NCBI RefSeq assembly: GCF_016756395.1
Contig: NZ_AP018365.1
Location: 6,948,001-7,012,000 of the forward strand
DNA length: 64,000 nt
Reading direction: 5' to 3'
Origin: Streptomyces sp. SN-593
GTDB lineage: Bacteria > Actinomycetota > Actinomycetes > Streptomycetales > Streptomycetaceae
Made by a program: the position numbers and the translations under genes. Each line of letters begins with the position of its first letter. Position 1 is the stretch's first letter. A model generated the notes under the pieces. That model searched no databases, had not been told where the DNA came from, and worked only from the letters and a program-made list of their open reading frames with translations. Positions 55,437 through 64,000 of the stretch are shown here, one piece after another.

Positions 55437-58400
55437 ATGCCTGAGCGAGGCCGGCTGGGCCTCGGCGATCTCGTGCCGGGGCGTGCCGTGTCGGGCATCG
55501 TCACCGGCGGTGACGTCACGGTCGTCGCGGTGCGGATGTTCGGGTCGACGGCGGCGCAGGTTACTTACCGGCGTCCCGAGGGCACCGTGGAGGAGCGGAT
55601 CCTCTATGAGGAGGACGCCGAGCGACTGGCCGAGGCGGCCTCCGGCGCGGCGGGCGGCGGTTTCGACGCAGACCCCGGGCTATTCCGGCTGGCGGCCGAG
55701 GCGCTGCGGATCAGGATGGCGGCGCGCGGCGACGCCATGCTGGCCGTGTCCACCAGCCTCCTCGACCCACTGCCCCACCAGATTCAGGCTGTCTACAACG
55801 AGCTCCTGCCGCGCACCCCCCTACGTTTCCTCCTCGCCGACGACCCTGGCGCCGGAAAGACCATCATGGCCGGGCTCTACATAAAGGAGCTTGCGCTCCG
55901 CGGCGACCTGGAGCGCTGCCTGATCGTGGCGCCGGGCGGGCTGGTCGAGCAGTGGCAGGACGAACTGCTGGAGAAGTTCGGCCTCGACTTCACCCTGCTC
56001 ACCCGGCAGCTGACCGACGCGACGATCGACGGTAATGTCTTCGACCGGCACCCCCGGCTCATCGCGCGCATGGACGCCCTGGCCCGTTCCGAGGACCTGC
56101 GGCGGCTGCTCGGGGAGAGCGGCTGGGACCTGGTCGTCGTGGACGAGGCGCACCGGATGAGCGCGAGCTACTTCGGTGCGGAGCTGAAGACGACCAAGCG
56201 CTACGAACTGGGCCGCCTCCTCGGCCGCCTCACCCGCCACCTGCTCCTGATGACCGCGACGCCGCACGCAGGCAAGGAGGAGGACTTCCAGCTGTTCATG
56301 ACCCTGCTGGACAGTGACCGGTTCAGCGGCCGGTACCGGGCGGGCATCCACCGGCACGACGTGTCCGGCCTGATGCGCCGCATGATTAAGGAGGACCTGC
56401 TCACCTTCGACGGCAAGAGGCTCTTCCCCGAGCGCCGCGCCTATACCGTGCCCTACGAACTCTCGCCCGCCGAGCAGGAGCTGTATGAGCAGGTCACAGG
56501 GTACGTCCGCCAGGAGATGAACCGCGCGGAACGGCTGGACGGCCGGCGCGGCAACCAGGTCGGTTTCGCACTCACCGTCCTCCAGCGCCGCCTCGCCTCC
56601 AGCCCGGCGGCGATCCACCGTTCCCTGGAGCGCAGGAGGCTGCGGCTGGAGGCCCGCCGTCAGGAGATGCTGTCGGGCCAGGTCGTGGCGCATGCCGGTG
56701 CGGTTCCCGCGTCCGTGCCGTCCTCCGACGACGACCTGGACGAACTGACCGGCGGTGAGCTGGAGGAGCTGGAGGAGCAGGTCGTCGACGCGGCGACGGC
56801 CGCACGCACCCTCCAGGAGCTGGAGCTGGAGATCGCCGCGCTGAGCGAGCTGGAGCGGCTCGCCGCCCGCGTCCTGGCCTCCGGCGACGACCGCAAGTGG
56901 CGGGAACTGTCGGGGCTGCTGCAGGACGACCCGCTGCTGCGGGACGAGGGGGGCCTGCCCCGCAAGCTGATCGTCTTCACCGAGCACCGAGATACCCTCG
57001 ACTACTTGACACGCCGCATCAGGAACATGATCGGCCGCCCCGAGGCAGTCGTCGCCATCCACGGCGGCACCCCGCGCCCGCACCGCCGTGACATCCGCGA
57101 CGCCTTCAATCAGGACCCCGATGTCCGCGTCCTCATCGCCACCGACGCCGCTGGCGAGGGTCTGAACCTTCAGCGCGCCCACCTCATGGTCAACTACGAC
57201 CTGCCGTGGAACCCCAACCGCATCGAGCAGCGCTTCGGCCGCATCCACCGCATCGGCCAGACCGAGGTCTGCCACCTGTGGAACCTGGTCGCCGCCGACA
57301 CCCGTGAGGGCCAGGTCTTCCTACGGCTCCTCGACAAGATCGAACAGCAGTCGAAGGCGTATGACGGCAAGGTCTACAACGTCCTCGGCGAACTCTTCGA
57401 GGGCGAACCGCTGCGCGGCCTGCTCCTTGAGGCCATCCGCTACGGCGACCGGCCCGAGGTCAAGAGTCGCCTCGACCAGGTCATCGACGCCCGGGTCGGC
57501 GCACGCGCCGTCGAGTTGATCAGGGGGCTCGCGCTGGACGCCCACGTCATGGGCCTGGAGGACGTCGAGGCGGTACGTCTGCATATGGAGGAGGCCCAGG
57601 CCAAGCGGCTGCATCCGCATTACGTTCGGGCCTTCTTCCGGGATGCCTTCGACCGCCTCGGCAGCCACCTCAGGGCGCGGGAGAGTGGCCGGTACGAGAT
57701 CACCCACATCCCGGCGGTTCTGCGTGACACGGGTCGCTTCGGGCTCGGGCTTGGCGGGGTCGTGCAGCGCCGCTATGAGCGGGTCTGCTTCGACCGCGAG
57801 CGCGTGACCGTCCCCGGGGCTGCCCGCGCCGACCTGATCGCCCCCGGGCACCCGCTCTTCGACGCCGTGCTGGAGGAGACGGTCCATCGGCACGGGGACC
57901 TGCTCACGCGGGGCACGGTGCTTGTGGACGCCTCGGACGCGGGCACGCGCCCGCGGCTGCTGACCGCGCTGGTCCAGGAGGTCGTCGACGGGCACGGGCG
58001 GTCGGTGGACCGTTCCTTCGCCTTCGTGGAACTGCACCCCGACGGCACGGCTCATGACGCGGGCCCCGCTCCGTATCTCGACTACCGTCCGCCCACGCCC
58101 AGGGAGGCCGAGGCGGCGGGGGTGCTTCTCAAGGAGGAGTGGCTACGGGACGGCGGCCCTGCCCGCGCGATGGAGTGGGCGGTACGGGAGGCGGTGCCCC
58201 AGCACCTGAACCGGACCCGGGAACGCCTCTTGCCCGTCATCGGGCGCACGCGCACCCAGGTCGAGCAGCGACTGCGCCAGGAGATCAGTTTCTGGTACGC
58301 GCAGGCCGGGAAGCTTGAACTGGATGTGGCGGAGGGCAAGAAGGTCCGCCACCGCCCGGAGACCGCGCGTGCGTGGGCTGAGGATCTGGAACGGCGTCGA

Positions 58401-58952
58401 GAGCAGCGTCTCGCCGCTCTCGACAAGGACCAGGCGCTTCAGGCCCGGCCGCCTGTGGTGGCGGGGTGTGCGCTCGTCGTGCCGATGGGCTGGCTGGCCG
58501 GGCATCTGGGGTCGGCCCTGACTCCGGCTGAGCGGGCTGTGCTGGATGGCCTGCACGCGGTCGACGGCTATGAGACCGACCGGCGTGCTGTGGCGGCGGT
58601 GCTTGGTGCCGAGCGTGGCCTGGGCCGTGTCCCTGAGGAGATGGCACACAACAATCCCGGCTACGACATCCGATCGCATACTCTTGACGGTCACCTCGTG
58701 CACATCGAGGTGAAGGGCCGCCGGGAGGGCGCGGAGCACTTCTACGTCAGCCGTAACGAGGTCCTCGTCGCCAAGAACCGGGGCGAGCAGCATCGTCTCG
58801 CCCTGGTCTCCGTCAGCCCGCAGGGGCCGGAGCACGACGAGACCCGGTACCTTACCGACGCCTTCGCCGATACCGACTTCGGCGACCTGAAGACCGAGGG
58901 TGTCCTGCTGTCCTGGCAGGACGCCTGGAACAAGGGAGGAACCCCGCAGTGA
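55437..58952 (+). CDS. SNF2-type helicase with C-terminal DUF3883-like nuclease domain (DrmD-like)
   Basis: A 1171-residue superfamily 2 DNA translocase. A beta-rich N-terminal domain (1-105) precedes the helicase core: Walker A DPGAGKTIMAGLYI (Lys141), motif Ia LIVAPGGLVEQWQ, the DEAH box 236-239, LLMTATPHAGKEEDF, then the second RecA domain with LIVFTEHRDTLDYL and LIATDAAGEGLNLQ, and motif VI QRFGRIHRIGQTE (near 599-608). The C-terminus (about 1069-1150) is DUF3883-like: NPGYDIRS (Asp1077) and HIEVKGR (Glu1091, Lys1093), a PD-(D/E)xK-type nuclease pattern. The layout fits the DISARM helicase DrmD. The ATG at 55437 has GGGGAGAGCAAGG upstream. It overlaps the next gene by 4 bases. Confidence 0.88.
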   Translation: MPERGRLGLGDLVPGRAVSGIVTGGDVTVVAVRMFGSTAAQVTYRRPEGTVEERILYEEDAERLAEAASGAAGGGFDADPGLFRLAAEALRIRMAARGDAMLAVSTSLLDPLPHQIQAVYNELLPRTPLRFLLADDPGAGKTIMAGLYIKELALRGDLERCLIVAPGGLVEQWQDELLEKFGLDFTLLTRQLTDATIDGNVFDRHPRLIARMDALARSEDLRRLLGESGWDLVVVDEAHRMSASYFGAELKTTKRYELGRLLGRLTRHLLLMTATPHAGKEEDFQLFMTLLDSDRFSGRYRAGIHRHDVSGLMRRMIKEDLLTFDGKRLFPERRAYTVPYELSPAEQELYEQVTGYVRQEMNRAERLDGRRGNQVGFALTVLQRRLASSPAAIHRSLERRRLRLEARRQEMLSGQVVAHAGAVPASVPSSDDDLDELTGGELEELEEQVVDAATAARTLQELELEIAALSELERLAARVLASGDDRKWRELSGLLQDDPLLRDEGGLPRKLIVFTEHRDTLDYLTRRIRNMIGRPEAVVAIHGGTPRPHRRDIRDAFNQDPDVRVLIATDAAGEGLNLQRAHLMVNYDLPWNPNRIEQRFGRIHRIGQTEVCHLWNLVAADTREGQVFLRLLDKIEQQSKAYDGKVYNVLGELFEGEPLRGLLLEAIRYGDRPEVKSRLDQVIDARVGARAVELIRGLALDAHVMGLEDVEAVRLHMEEAQAKRLHPHYVRAFFRDAFDRLGSHLRARESGRYEITHIPAVLRDTGRFGLGLGGVVQRRYERVCFDRERVTVPGAARADLIAPGHPLFDAVLEETVHRHGDLLTRGTVLVDASDAGTRPRLLTALVQEVVDGHGRSVDRSFAFVELHPDGTAHDAGPAPYLDYRPPTPREAEAAGVLLKEEWLRDGGPARAMEWAVREAVPQHLNRTRERLLPVIGRTRTQVEQRLRQEISFWYAQAGKLELDVAEGKKVRHRPETARAWAEDLERRREQRLAALDKDQALQARPPVVAGCALVVPMGWLAGHLGSALTPAERAVLDGLHAVDGYETDRRAVAAVLGAERGLGRVPEEMAHNNPGYDIRSHTLDGHLVHIEVKGRREGAEHFYVSRNEVLVAKNRGEQHRLALVSVSPQGPEHDETRYLTDAFADTDFGDLKTEGVLLSWQDAWNKGGTPQ

Positions 58953-61750
58953 GCGGTGCAAGCGAAGAGACGGCCGACGCCCCGGAGCGCCGCACCAAGC
59001 TCATCGAGGTCTCCCTCCCGCTGGAGGCGATCAACAGGGAGTCCGCACGGGAGAAGTCCATCCGGCACGGGCACCCGTCCACGCTCCACCTGTGGTGGGC
59101 CCGCCGGCCGCTGGCGGCTGCCCGCGCGATGCTCTTCGCCCAGCTCGTGGACGACCCGGGCTCACGGCCCGATCTGTATCCGGGGCCGGAGGAGCAGAAG
59201 GCTGAACGGCAGCGGTTGTTCGACCTCATCGAGGAGATGGTCCCCTGGGAGGCCACGCGCGATGAGCGGATCATGCGCAAGGTTCGGGAGAAGATCGCCG
59301 AGTCGCATGGCGACGGTCCGCTTCCGCCTGTCCTCGACCCCTTCGCGGGTGGCGGCACAATTCCGCTGGAGGCGCATCGGTTGGGGCTCCAGGCCCACGC
59401 CAGTGACCTGAATCCGGTGCCGGTCGTCATCAACAAGGCGTTGATCGAGATCCCGCCGAAGTGGGCTGGGCGTAAGCCGGTGTCTCCGACTGCGGAACTG
59501 CGTCACGAGGGGAGCTGGCGGGGGGCGAGTGGTCTCGCGGAGGACGTGAGGCAGTACGGCAAGTGGATGCGGGAGCAGGCGTACGTCCGCATCAGCACCC
59601 ATTATCCGAAGACCAAGCTGGAGGACGGGAGCGAGGCGGCGGTCATCGCTTGGTTGTGGGCACGGACTGTGGCCTGTCCTGACCCGGCCTGTGGGGCCGA
59701 GATGCCGTTGGTGCGGTCGTTCTGGCTGAGCAAGAAGAAGGACCGGCCTCGCTATATCGTCCCCGAGCTGGTGGACGGGCAGGTGACGTTCACGATCGGC
59801 GGTCCCGAGGGCGAGCCCCGTGAGGGAACTGTCGACGGCAAGGGCGCCGAGTGCCTGGTGTGCGGTAACCGGACCACACTGAAGTACGTCCGGGCTGAGG
59901 GGGTGGCCGGGCGCATGGGCGCGGTGATGACGGCCGTGGTCGCGGAGGGGAAACGACAGCGGATCTATCTGGCGCCAACTGCGGAGCAGGTGGGGGCGGC
60001 GGATGTGGGGCGGCCTGCCGATGCGCCCGAGTCCGAACTGCCTGAGCAGGCGCTGGGGTTCAGGGTGCAGGGGTATGGCATGCGGAAGCATGCGGACCTG
60101 TTCACCAACCGGCAGCTGCTCGCCCTGACCACGTTCAGCGACCTCGTTGGTGACGCCCGCGAAAAGGTTGAGCGGGATGCAAGAGACGCTGGCATGGAGG
60201 AAGCTGAGGCGGCCGAGTACGGGAAGGCAGTGGCGCTGTACCTTGGGTTTCTCGTGAGCGCGGTAGCCGACGACTTGTCCACCATCTGCTCTTGGCGTTC
60301 ATCTCATGGCACAGGTGCCACACGCTCTACCTTCGCTCGCCAAGCTCTTCCCATGGTCTGGGACTTTGCCGAGTCGAACCCATTCGCCGGTGCAGCTGGT
60401 GACATGGAAACAGCCGTCGTATCGATCGGGCGGGCTATCGACGCCCTACCGGCGGCAGGAACAGGGCAGGCGCAGCAAGCGGACGCCCGCACCGTTGACC
60501 TGTCGCGTAATCCCGTCGTCAACACTGACCCGCCCTACTACGACAACATCGGCTACGCCGACCTCGCCGACTTCTTCTACGTCTGGCTCCGCCGTTCCCT
60601 CGGCGACATCTACCCGGAGGTCATGAGCACGATCCTCACCCCGAAGGAGCCCGAACTCATCGCCACCCCGTTCCGCCACAACGGGAACTGGGAAGCCGCC
60701 GAGAAGCACTTCGAGCGGGGCTTCGTCGAGACGTTCACGCACATGCGCGCGGGCCACCACCCGGACTACCCGCTCACCGTGTACTACGCCTTCAAGCAGT
60801 CGGAGACCGACGCGGAGGACGGCACCGCCTCGACCGGCTGGGAGACCTTGCTGAGCGGCCTGATCGAGGCCGGCTGGTCGGTCACCGGCACCTGGCCGGT
60901 CCGTACCGAGCGAACCGGCCGCTCCCGTGACATCGGCTCCAACGCCCTCGCATCCTCTGTAGTGCTCGCCTGCCGCCCCCGCCACGTCACCGCCGGCTCC
61001 ACCGACCGCCGCGGCTTCCTCCGCGCCCTCCGCAGCGAACTCCCCGACAAACTGCGGAAGCTGCAGGAAGGCAACCTCGCCCCCGTCGACCTCCCCCAGT
61101 CCGCGATCGGCCCCGGCATCGCAGTGTTCTCCCGATACGCCAAGGTCACCGAGCCCGACGGTTCCTCGATGCGCGTACGCACCGCACTCGGGCTCATTAA
61201 CGACGTACTCGCCGACGTACTGAACGAACAGGAGGGCGAGTTCGACCAGGACACCCGGTGGGCGATCCGCTGGTTCGAGCAGTTCCAGTGGGGCAAGGGC
61301 ACGTTCGGGGACGCCGAGACGCTTGCGAAGGCGTACAACGTGTCCGTGAAGGGGCTCCAGGACGCCCACATCACCGCGTCCGGCGACAGCAAGGTGTGGC
61401 TCGTCGCGCCGGCCGACCTGCCGGAGTCGTACGACCCGGAGACCGACGCCCGTATCTCCGTGTGGGAAGCCGCCATGCACCTGTCCCGGGTGCTGGAGGG
61501 CAAGGGCGCCCAGTCCGGCGTGGGACCGGCCGGTGAGCTGCTCGTCGGGATCCGGGCGCGTGGGGAGTTTGACGAGGACGCCATCCGCGACCTCGCCCAC
61601 CTGCTCTACAGCATCTGCGACCGGCGGCGCTGGTCGGAGAGCGGGCAGCGGTTCAACAACCTCGCCAGTGCATGGTCCGACCTCCAGACCGAGGCCCGCA
61701 ACGCGGAGAAGCGCGGTCCGCGCAAGCCCCAGCACCAGCCCCTCTTCTGA
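58949..61750 (+). CDS. DUF1156-type adenine-specific DNA methyltransferase
   Basis: A 933-residue protein. The N-terminal DUF1156 domain is present (TKLIEVSLPLEAINRESARE, HGHPSTLHLWWARRPLAAAR), followed by the SAM-binding motif DPFAGGGTIPLEA (130-142). A Zn-ribbon follows with CPDPACGAEM and a second ECLVCGN pair. The catalytic motif TDPPYYDNIGYADL has DPPY at 527-530, the beta-group N6-adenine methylase signature. The C-terminal half is helical. The GTG start overlaps the helicase stop. In helicase-methylase-ATPase defence sets this enzyme is expected to mark host DNA; recognition sequence unknown. Confidence 0.9.
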   Translation: MSGASEETADAPERRTKLIEVSLPLEAINRESAREKSIRHGHPSTLHLWWARRPLAAARAMLFAQLVDDPGSRPDLYPGPEEQKAERQRLFDLIEEMVPWEATRDERIMRKVREKIAESHGDGPLPPVLDPFAGGGTIPLEAHRLGLQAHASDLNPVPVVINKALIEIPPKWAGRKPVSPTAELRHEGSWRGASGLAEDVRQYGKWMREQAYVRISTHYPKTKLEDGSEAAVIAWLWARTVACPDPACGAEMPLVRSFWLSKKKDRPRYIVPELVDGQVTFTIGGPEGEPREGTVDGKGAECLVCGNRTTLKYVRAEGVAGRMGAVMTAVVAEGKRQRIYLAPTAEQVGAADVGRPADAPESELPEQALGFRVQGYGMRKHADLFTNRQLLALTTFSDLVGDAREKVERDARDAGMEEAEAAEYGKAVALYLGFLVSAVADDLSTICSWRSSHGTGATRSTFARQALPMVWDFAESNPFAGAAGDMETAVVSIGRAIDALPAAGTGQAQQADARTVDLSRNPVVNTDPPYYDNIGYADLADFFYVWLRRSLGDIYPEVMSTILTPKEPELIATPFRHNGNWEAAEKHFERGFVETFTHMRAGHHPDYPLTVYYAFKQSETDAEDGTASTGWETLLSGLIEAGWSVTGTWPVRTERTGRSRDIGSNALASSVVLACRPRHVTAGSTDRRGFLRALRSELPDKLRKLQEGNLAPVDLPQSAIGPGIAVFSRYAKVTEPDGSSMRVRTALGLINDVLADVLNEQEGEFDQDTRWAIRWFEQFQWGKGTFGDAETLAKAYNVSVKGLQDAHITASGDSKVWLVAPADLPESYDPETDARISVWEAAMHLSRVLEGKGAQSGVGPAGELLVGIRARGEFDEDAIRDLAHLLYSICDRRRWSESGQRFNNLASAWSDLQTEARNAEKRGPRKPQHQPLF

Positions 61751-61797
61751 ACGCCCGGCTCACCCACAGGCATCTGGAAAGGCAGGACACCCGCACC

Positions 61798-64000
61798 ATG
61801 GCGGTGAACAACCGAGACCGTGTCTACCGCATGATCGACATCCTCGGGGAGGGGCTGCTGCCCTTCCTGGAACGGGAGATGGTCAAGCGACAGGGCGACA
61901 GCTGGTTCGAGGACGCGGAGAGCGAGGCCCGGGAACAGGGGAGACAGGTCGGCAAGAACGATCCGCAGTTCCTGCTGAACCTCCTCCAGCGCTACTGGAG
62001 CACCTACTTCCGGCATCTGCTCCCGGCGAGCGCCCGTGGGTTCGCCAGTGAGCTGAACGCCGTACGCAACCAGTGGGCGCACGGCGAGAAGTTCACCGCG
62101 GATGACACCCTGCGCGCGCTGGACACGGCGGAGCGGCTGCTGCGGGCCGTGCACGCGGACCCCGCCCTGGTCGAGGAGGTTCGCGAGTCCCGGCAGACGC
62201 TGCACAGGCAGGTGACGGAGGAGGAGACGAAGAAGGCGGCCCGTCGGGCGCGTGCCGTGCCGAGCGTGGCCACCGAGGGGCTGCGGCCCTGGCGTGAGGT
62301 GCTCACCCCGCACCCGGACGTCGCGCGCGGCGACTTCAACGCCTCCGAGTTCGCCGCCGACCTCTGGCGGGTGGCGCGCGGGGAGGGCGCCGCCGAGTAC
62401 ACCGAACCGGAGGAGTTCTTCCAGCGGACGTACCTCACCGATGGCCTTGAGGAACTGCTCTCCAAGTCGCTGCGACGGATCAGCGGTGACCCCAACGCCG
62501 CCCCCGTCATCAACCTCCAGACGAACTTCGGCGGCGGCAAGACGCACTCGATGATGGCGCTGTACCACCTGTACGCGCCGGGTCTGAAGGTGAACCGGCT
62601 GCCGCAGGACCTTCAGGAGCTGATCGCCGCCGCACCGGGTGGCGGTCTTCCCGGCGGAACGGTCCACCGGGCCGTGCTGGTCGGCAACGAACTCGGCATC
62701 GGGCAGGCCGACGTCAAACCCGACGGCACCGTCGTCAACACCATGTGGGGCCAGCTCGCCTGGGGGCTCGGTGGCAGGCAGGCTTACGACATCGTCGCCG
62801 AGGCCGACCGCACCAGCACCAGCCCCGGCACCGCCCTGCTCCAGAGCCTGATCGCCGCGTACGCGCCCTGCGTCATCCTCATCGACGAGTGGGTGCAGTA
62901 CGCCGGTCCGCTGCTCGGCAACAACAATCTGCCCGCCGGATCCTTCGAGGCGCACTTCTCGTTCGCGCAGTCCCTCACCGAGGCCGTCGCCTCCGTCGAT
63001 GGAGCCCAGCTGCTGGTGTCCATCCCGGCCTCCGCGACCGGTGAGATCAGCGACGCCGACCAGTACGACATCGGCGGGGAGAACAACCGCATCGCGCTGG
63101 AACGACTTCAGAACGTCGTCCACCGCAAGGCCGACGCCTGGCGGCCCGCCAGCTCCGACGAGTCCTTCGAGATCGTGCGCCGCCGTCTCTTCCAGACGCC
63201 CACCAGTGAGGTCCAGGCCGAGATCAACAAGGTGGCGCGGCTCTACACGCAGTTCTACGGCACCGAGAAGCGCGAGTTCCCGGCCAGCTGCGACACCATG
63301 GACTACGAGCGGCGCATCAAGTCGACGTACCCGATCCATCCGGAGCTGTTCGCGCGACTCTACGAGGACTGGTCGACGCTGCCCAGGTTCCAGCGCACCC
63401 GGGGCGTGCTGCGGCTGATGAGCACCGTCATCCACGCGCTGTGGCGCGACCAGAACCAGAGCCCCATGATCATGCCTGGTGACGTGCCCATACACGACAC
63501 CCGTGTCAACCAGGAGCTGACGTACTACCTGGAGGACCGCTGGAAGCCGATCATCGACGCCGACGTCGACGGGCCGGACTCCACCCCGGCCTCCGTCGAC
63601 ACCGAGAAGCCCGTGCTCGGACAGCGCGGCATGAGCCGGCGGGTAGCCCGTACCGTCTTCATGGGCTCCGCGCCCCGCGTGCACGCCGCCCGCAAGGGCC
63701 TGTCCGATCCACACACCCGGCTCGGCATGGCCATCCCCGGTGAACCGCTGGGCAACTTCCGAACCGCGCTCAACGCCCTCGCCGACCGCTCCACCTACCT
63801 TTACGGCGACGGCGAACGCCACTGGTACGACACCCACGCCAACATCACCCGGACCGCCAAGGACGAGGCGAACAAGCTCCTCGACGATGTCGACAAGGTG
63901 TGGGCGGACGTGGTGCGCCGGCTCAGTGTGGTCCAGGGCGTACGCGGGCAGTTCGACGCCGTCCACGCGGCACCGCTGCCCGCGAGCGACATTCCGGACA
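61798..64000 (+). CDS. DUF499-type ATPase with N-terminal HEPN domain (3' end beyond the window)
   Basis: At least 734 residues are visible and the frame is still open at the window end. Residues 1-130 form a Swt1-like HEPN domain with RNQWAH (Arg90, His95), the R-x4-H motif of HEPN ribonucleases. Residues from about 165 are a large P-loop ATPase: Walker A NFGGGKTHSMM (245-250), Walker B VILIDEW (Asp363, Glu364) and YCSGx-like later helices. DUF499 proteins belong to a DNA-defence ATPase group together with DUF1156 methylases. The start ATG 61798 lies 47 bases after the methylase stop with GGAAAGG upstream. Confidence 0.85.
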   Translation, partial: MAVNNRDRVYRMIDILGEGLLPFLEREMVKRQGDSWFEDAESEAREQGRQVGKNDPQFLLNLLQRYWSTYFRHLLPASARGFASELNAVRNQWAHGEKFTADDTLRALDTAERLLRAVHADPALVEEVRESRQTLHRQVTEEETKKAARRARAVPSVATEGLRPWREVLTPHPDVARGDFNASEFAADLWRVARGEGAAEYTEPEEFFQRTYLTDGLEELLSKSLRRISGDPNAAPVINLQTNFGGGKTHSMMALYHLYAPGLKVNRLPQDLQELIAAAPGGGLPGGTVHRAVLVGNELGIGQADVKPDGTVVNTMWGQLAWGLGGRQAYDIVAEADRTSTSPGTALLQSLIAAYAPCVILIDEWVQYAGPLLGNNNLPAGSFEAHFSFAQSLTEAVASVDGAQLLVSIPASATGEISDADQYDIGGENNRIALERLQNVVHRKADAWRPASSDESFEIVRRRLFQTPTSEVQAEINKVARLYTQFYGTEKREFPASCDTMDYERRIKSTYPIHPELFARLYEDWSTLPRFQRTRGVLRLMSTVIHALWRDQNQSPMIMPGDVPIHDTRVNQELTYYLEDRWKPIIDADVDGPDSTPASVDTEKPVLGQRGMSRRVARTVFMGSAPRVHAARKGLSDPHTRLGMAIPGEPLGNFRTALNALADRSTYLYGDGERHWYDTHANITRTAKDEANKLLDDVDKVWADVVRRLSVVQGVRGQFDAVHAAPLPASDIPD

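Overview
The window comes from a high-GC actinobacterium, most likely a Streptomyces-type genus (Streptomycetaceae). The evidence is very high GC at third codon positions, frequent GTG starts with GGAGG-type ribosome sites, dense ATGA/GTGA overlaps, typical streptomycete housekeeping genes, and a rare TTA leucine codon at the start of one lipoprotein gene.

Region 1 (1 to about 21,742) is the right part of an integrated prophage or phage-plasmid-like element. It opens with the end of a structural gene, then a papain-like protease, a GH25 endolysin, holin-like membrane proteins and a membrane-anchored collagen-like protein. A small HTH regulator follows, with palindromic operators. Next comes a long leftward operon (9473 to 5037) of overlapping micro-genes, several Zn-knuckle proteins and membrane proteins resembling Streptomyces plasmid 'spread' genes. 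It ends in a membrane-anchored Mrr-type nuclease. A second paralogous HTH regulator (9631) carries the same kind of operator. A second ladder of overlapping small genes runs leftward from 14,626 to 11,016; between it and a ribbon-helix-helix-like gene lie four GTGGCCAC sites. The rest of the element holds a DUF3800 gene, a NUDIX hydrolase beside an HTH/TPR-type regulator, and an XRE regulator. No integrase, TraB/FtsK-type translocase or head gene is visible, so these should lie left of the window.

Region 2 (21,743 to 53,108) is chromosome. The prophage end abuts the C-terminal part of a thaumatin-like gene, which marks the right attachment junction. Beyond it are ordinary actinobacterial genes: alpha/beta hydrolase, L,D-transpeptidase, secreted PI-PLC-like enzyme, LysR regulators, allantoicase, DUF5107/TPR protein, ketopantoate reductase-like protein, a DraRnl-type RNA ligase, SseB-like protein, PAP2/diacylglycerol-kinase fusion, a lysine-free aminotransferase-like protein, two metallo-beta-lactamase-fold enzymes, DedA, a phosphatase, a Clp_N/HTH protein with a pair of operators, methyltransferase, SLATT protein, acyl-CoA ligase, an SBF-type transporter, FdhD, chorismate mutase and tRNA-Leu(GAG).

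Region 3 (53,109 to 64,000) is an accessory island beside the tRNA. Two decayed transposase genes (one unassigned, one ISAs1) precede a rightward operon of three large genes: a SNF2-type helicase with a C-terminal DUF3883-like nuclease domain, a DUF1156-type DNA methyltransferase, and a DUF499-type ATPase with an N-terminal Swt1-like HEPN domain, cut by the window end. This helicase-methylase-ATPase set resembles DISARM/Hma-type anti-phage systems and is the most interesting locus here. The methylase would mark self DNA, the helicase-nuclease and ATPase would act on foreign DNA, and the HEPN domain could add an RNA-cleaving arm. That division of labour is inference.
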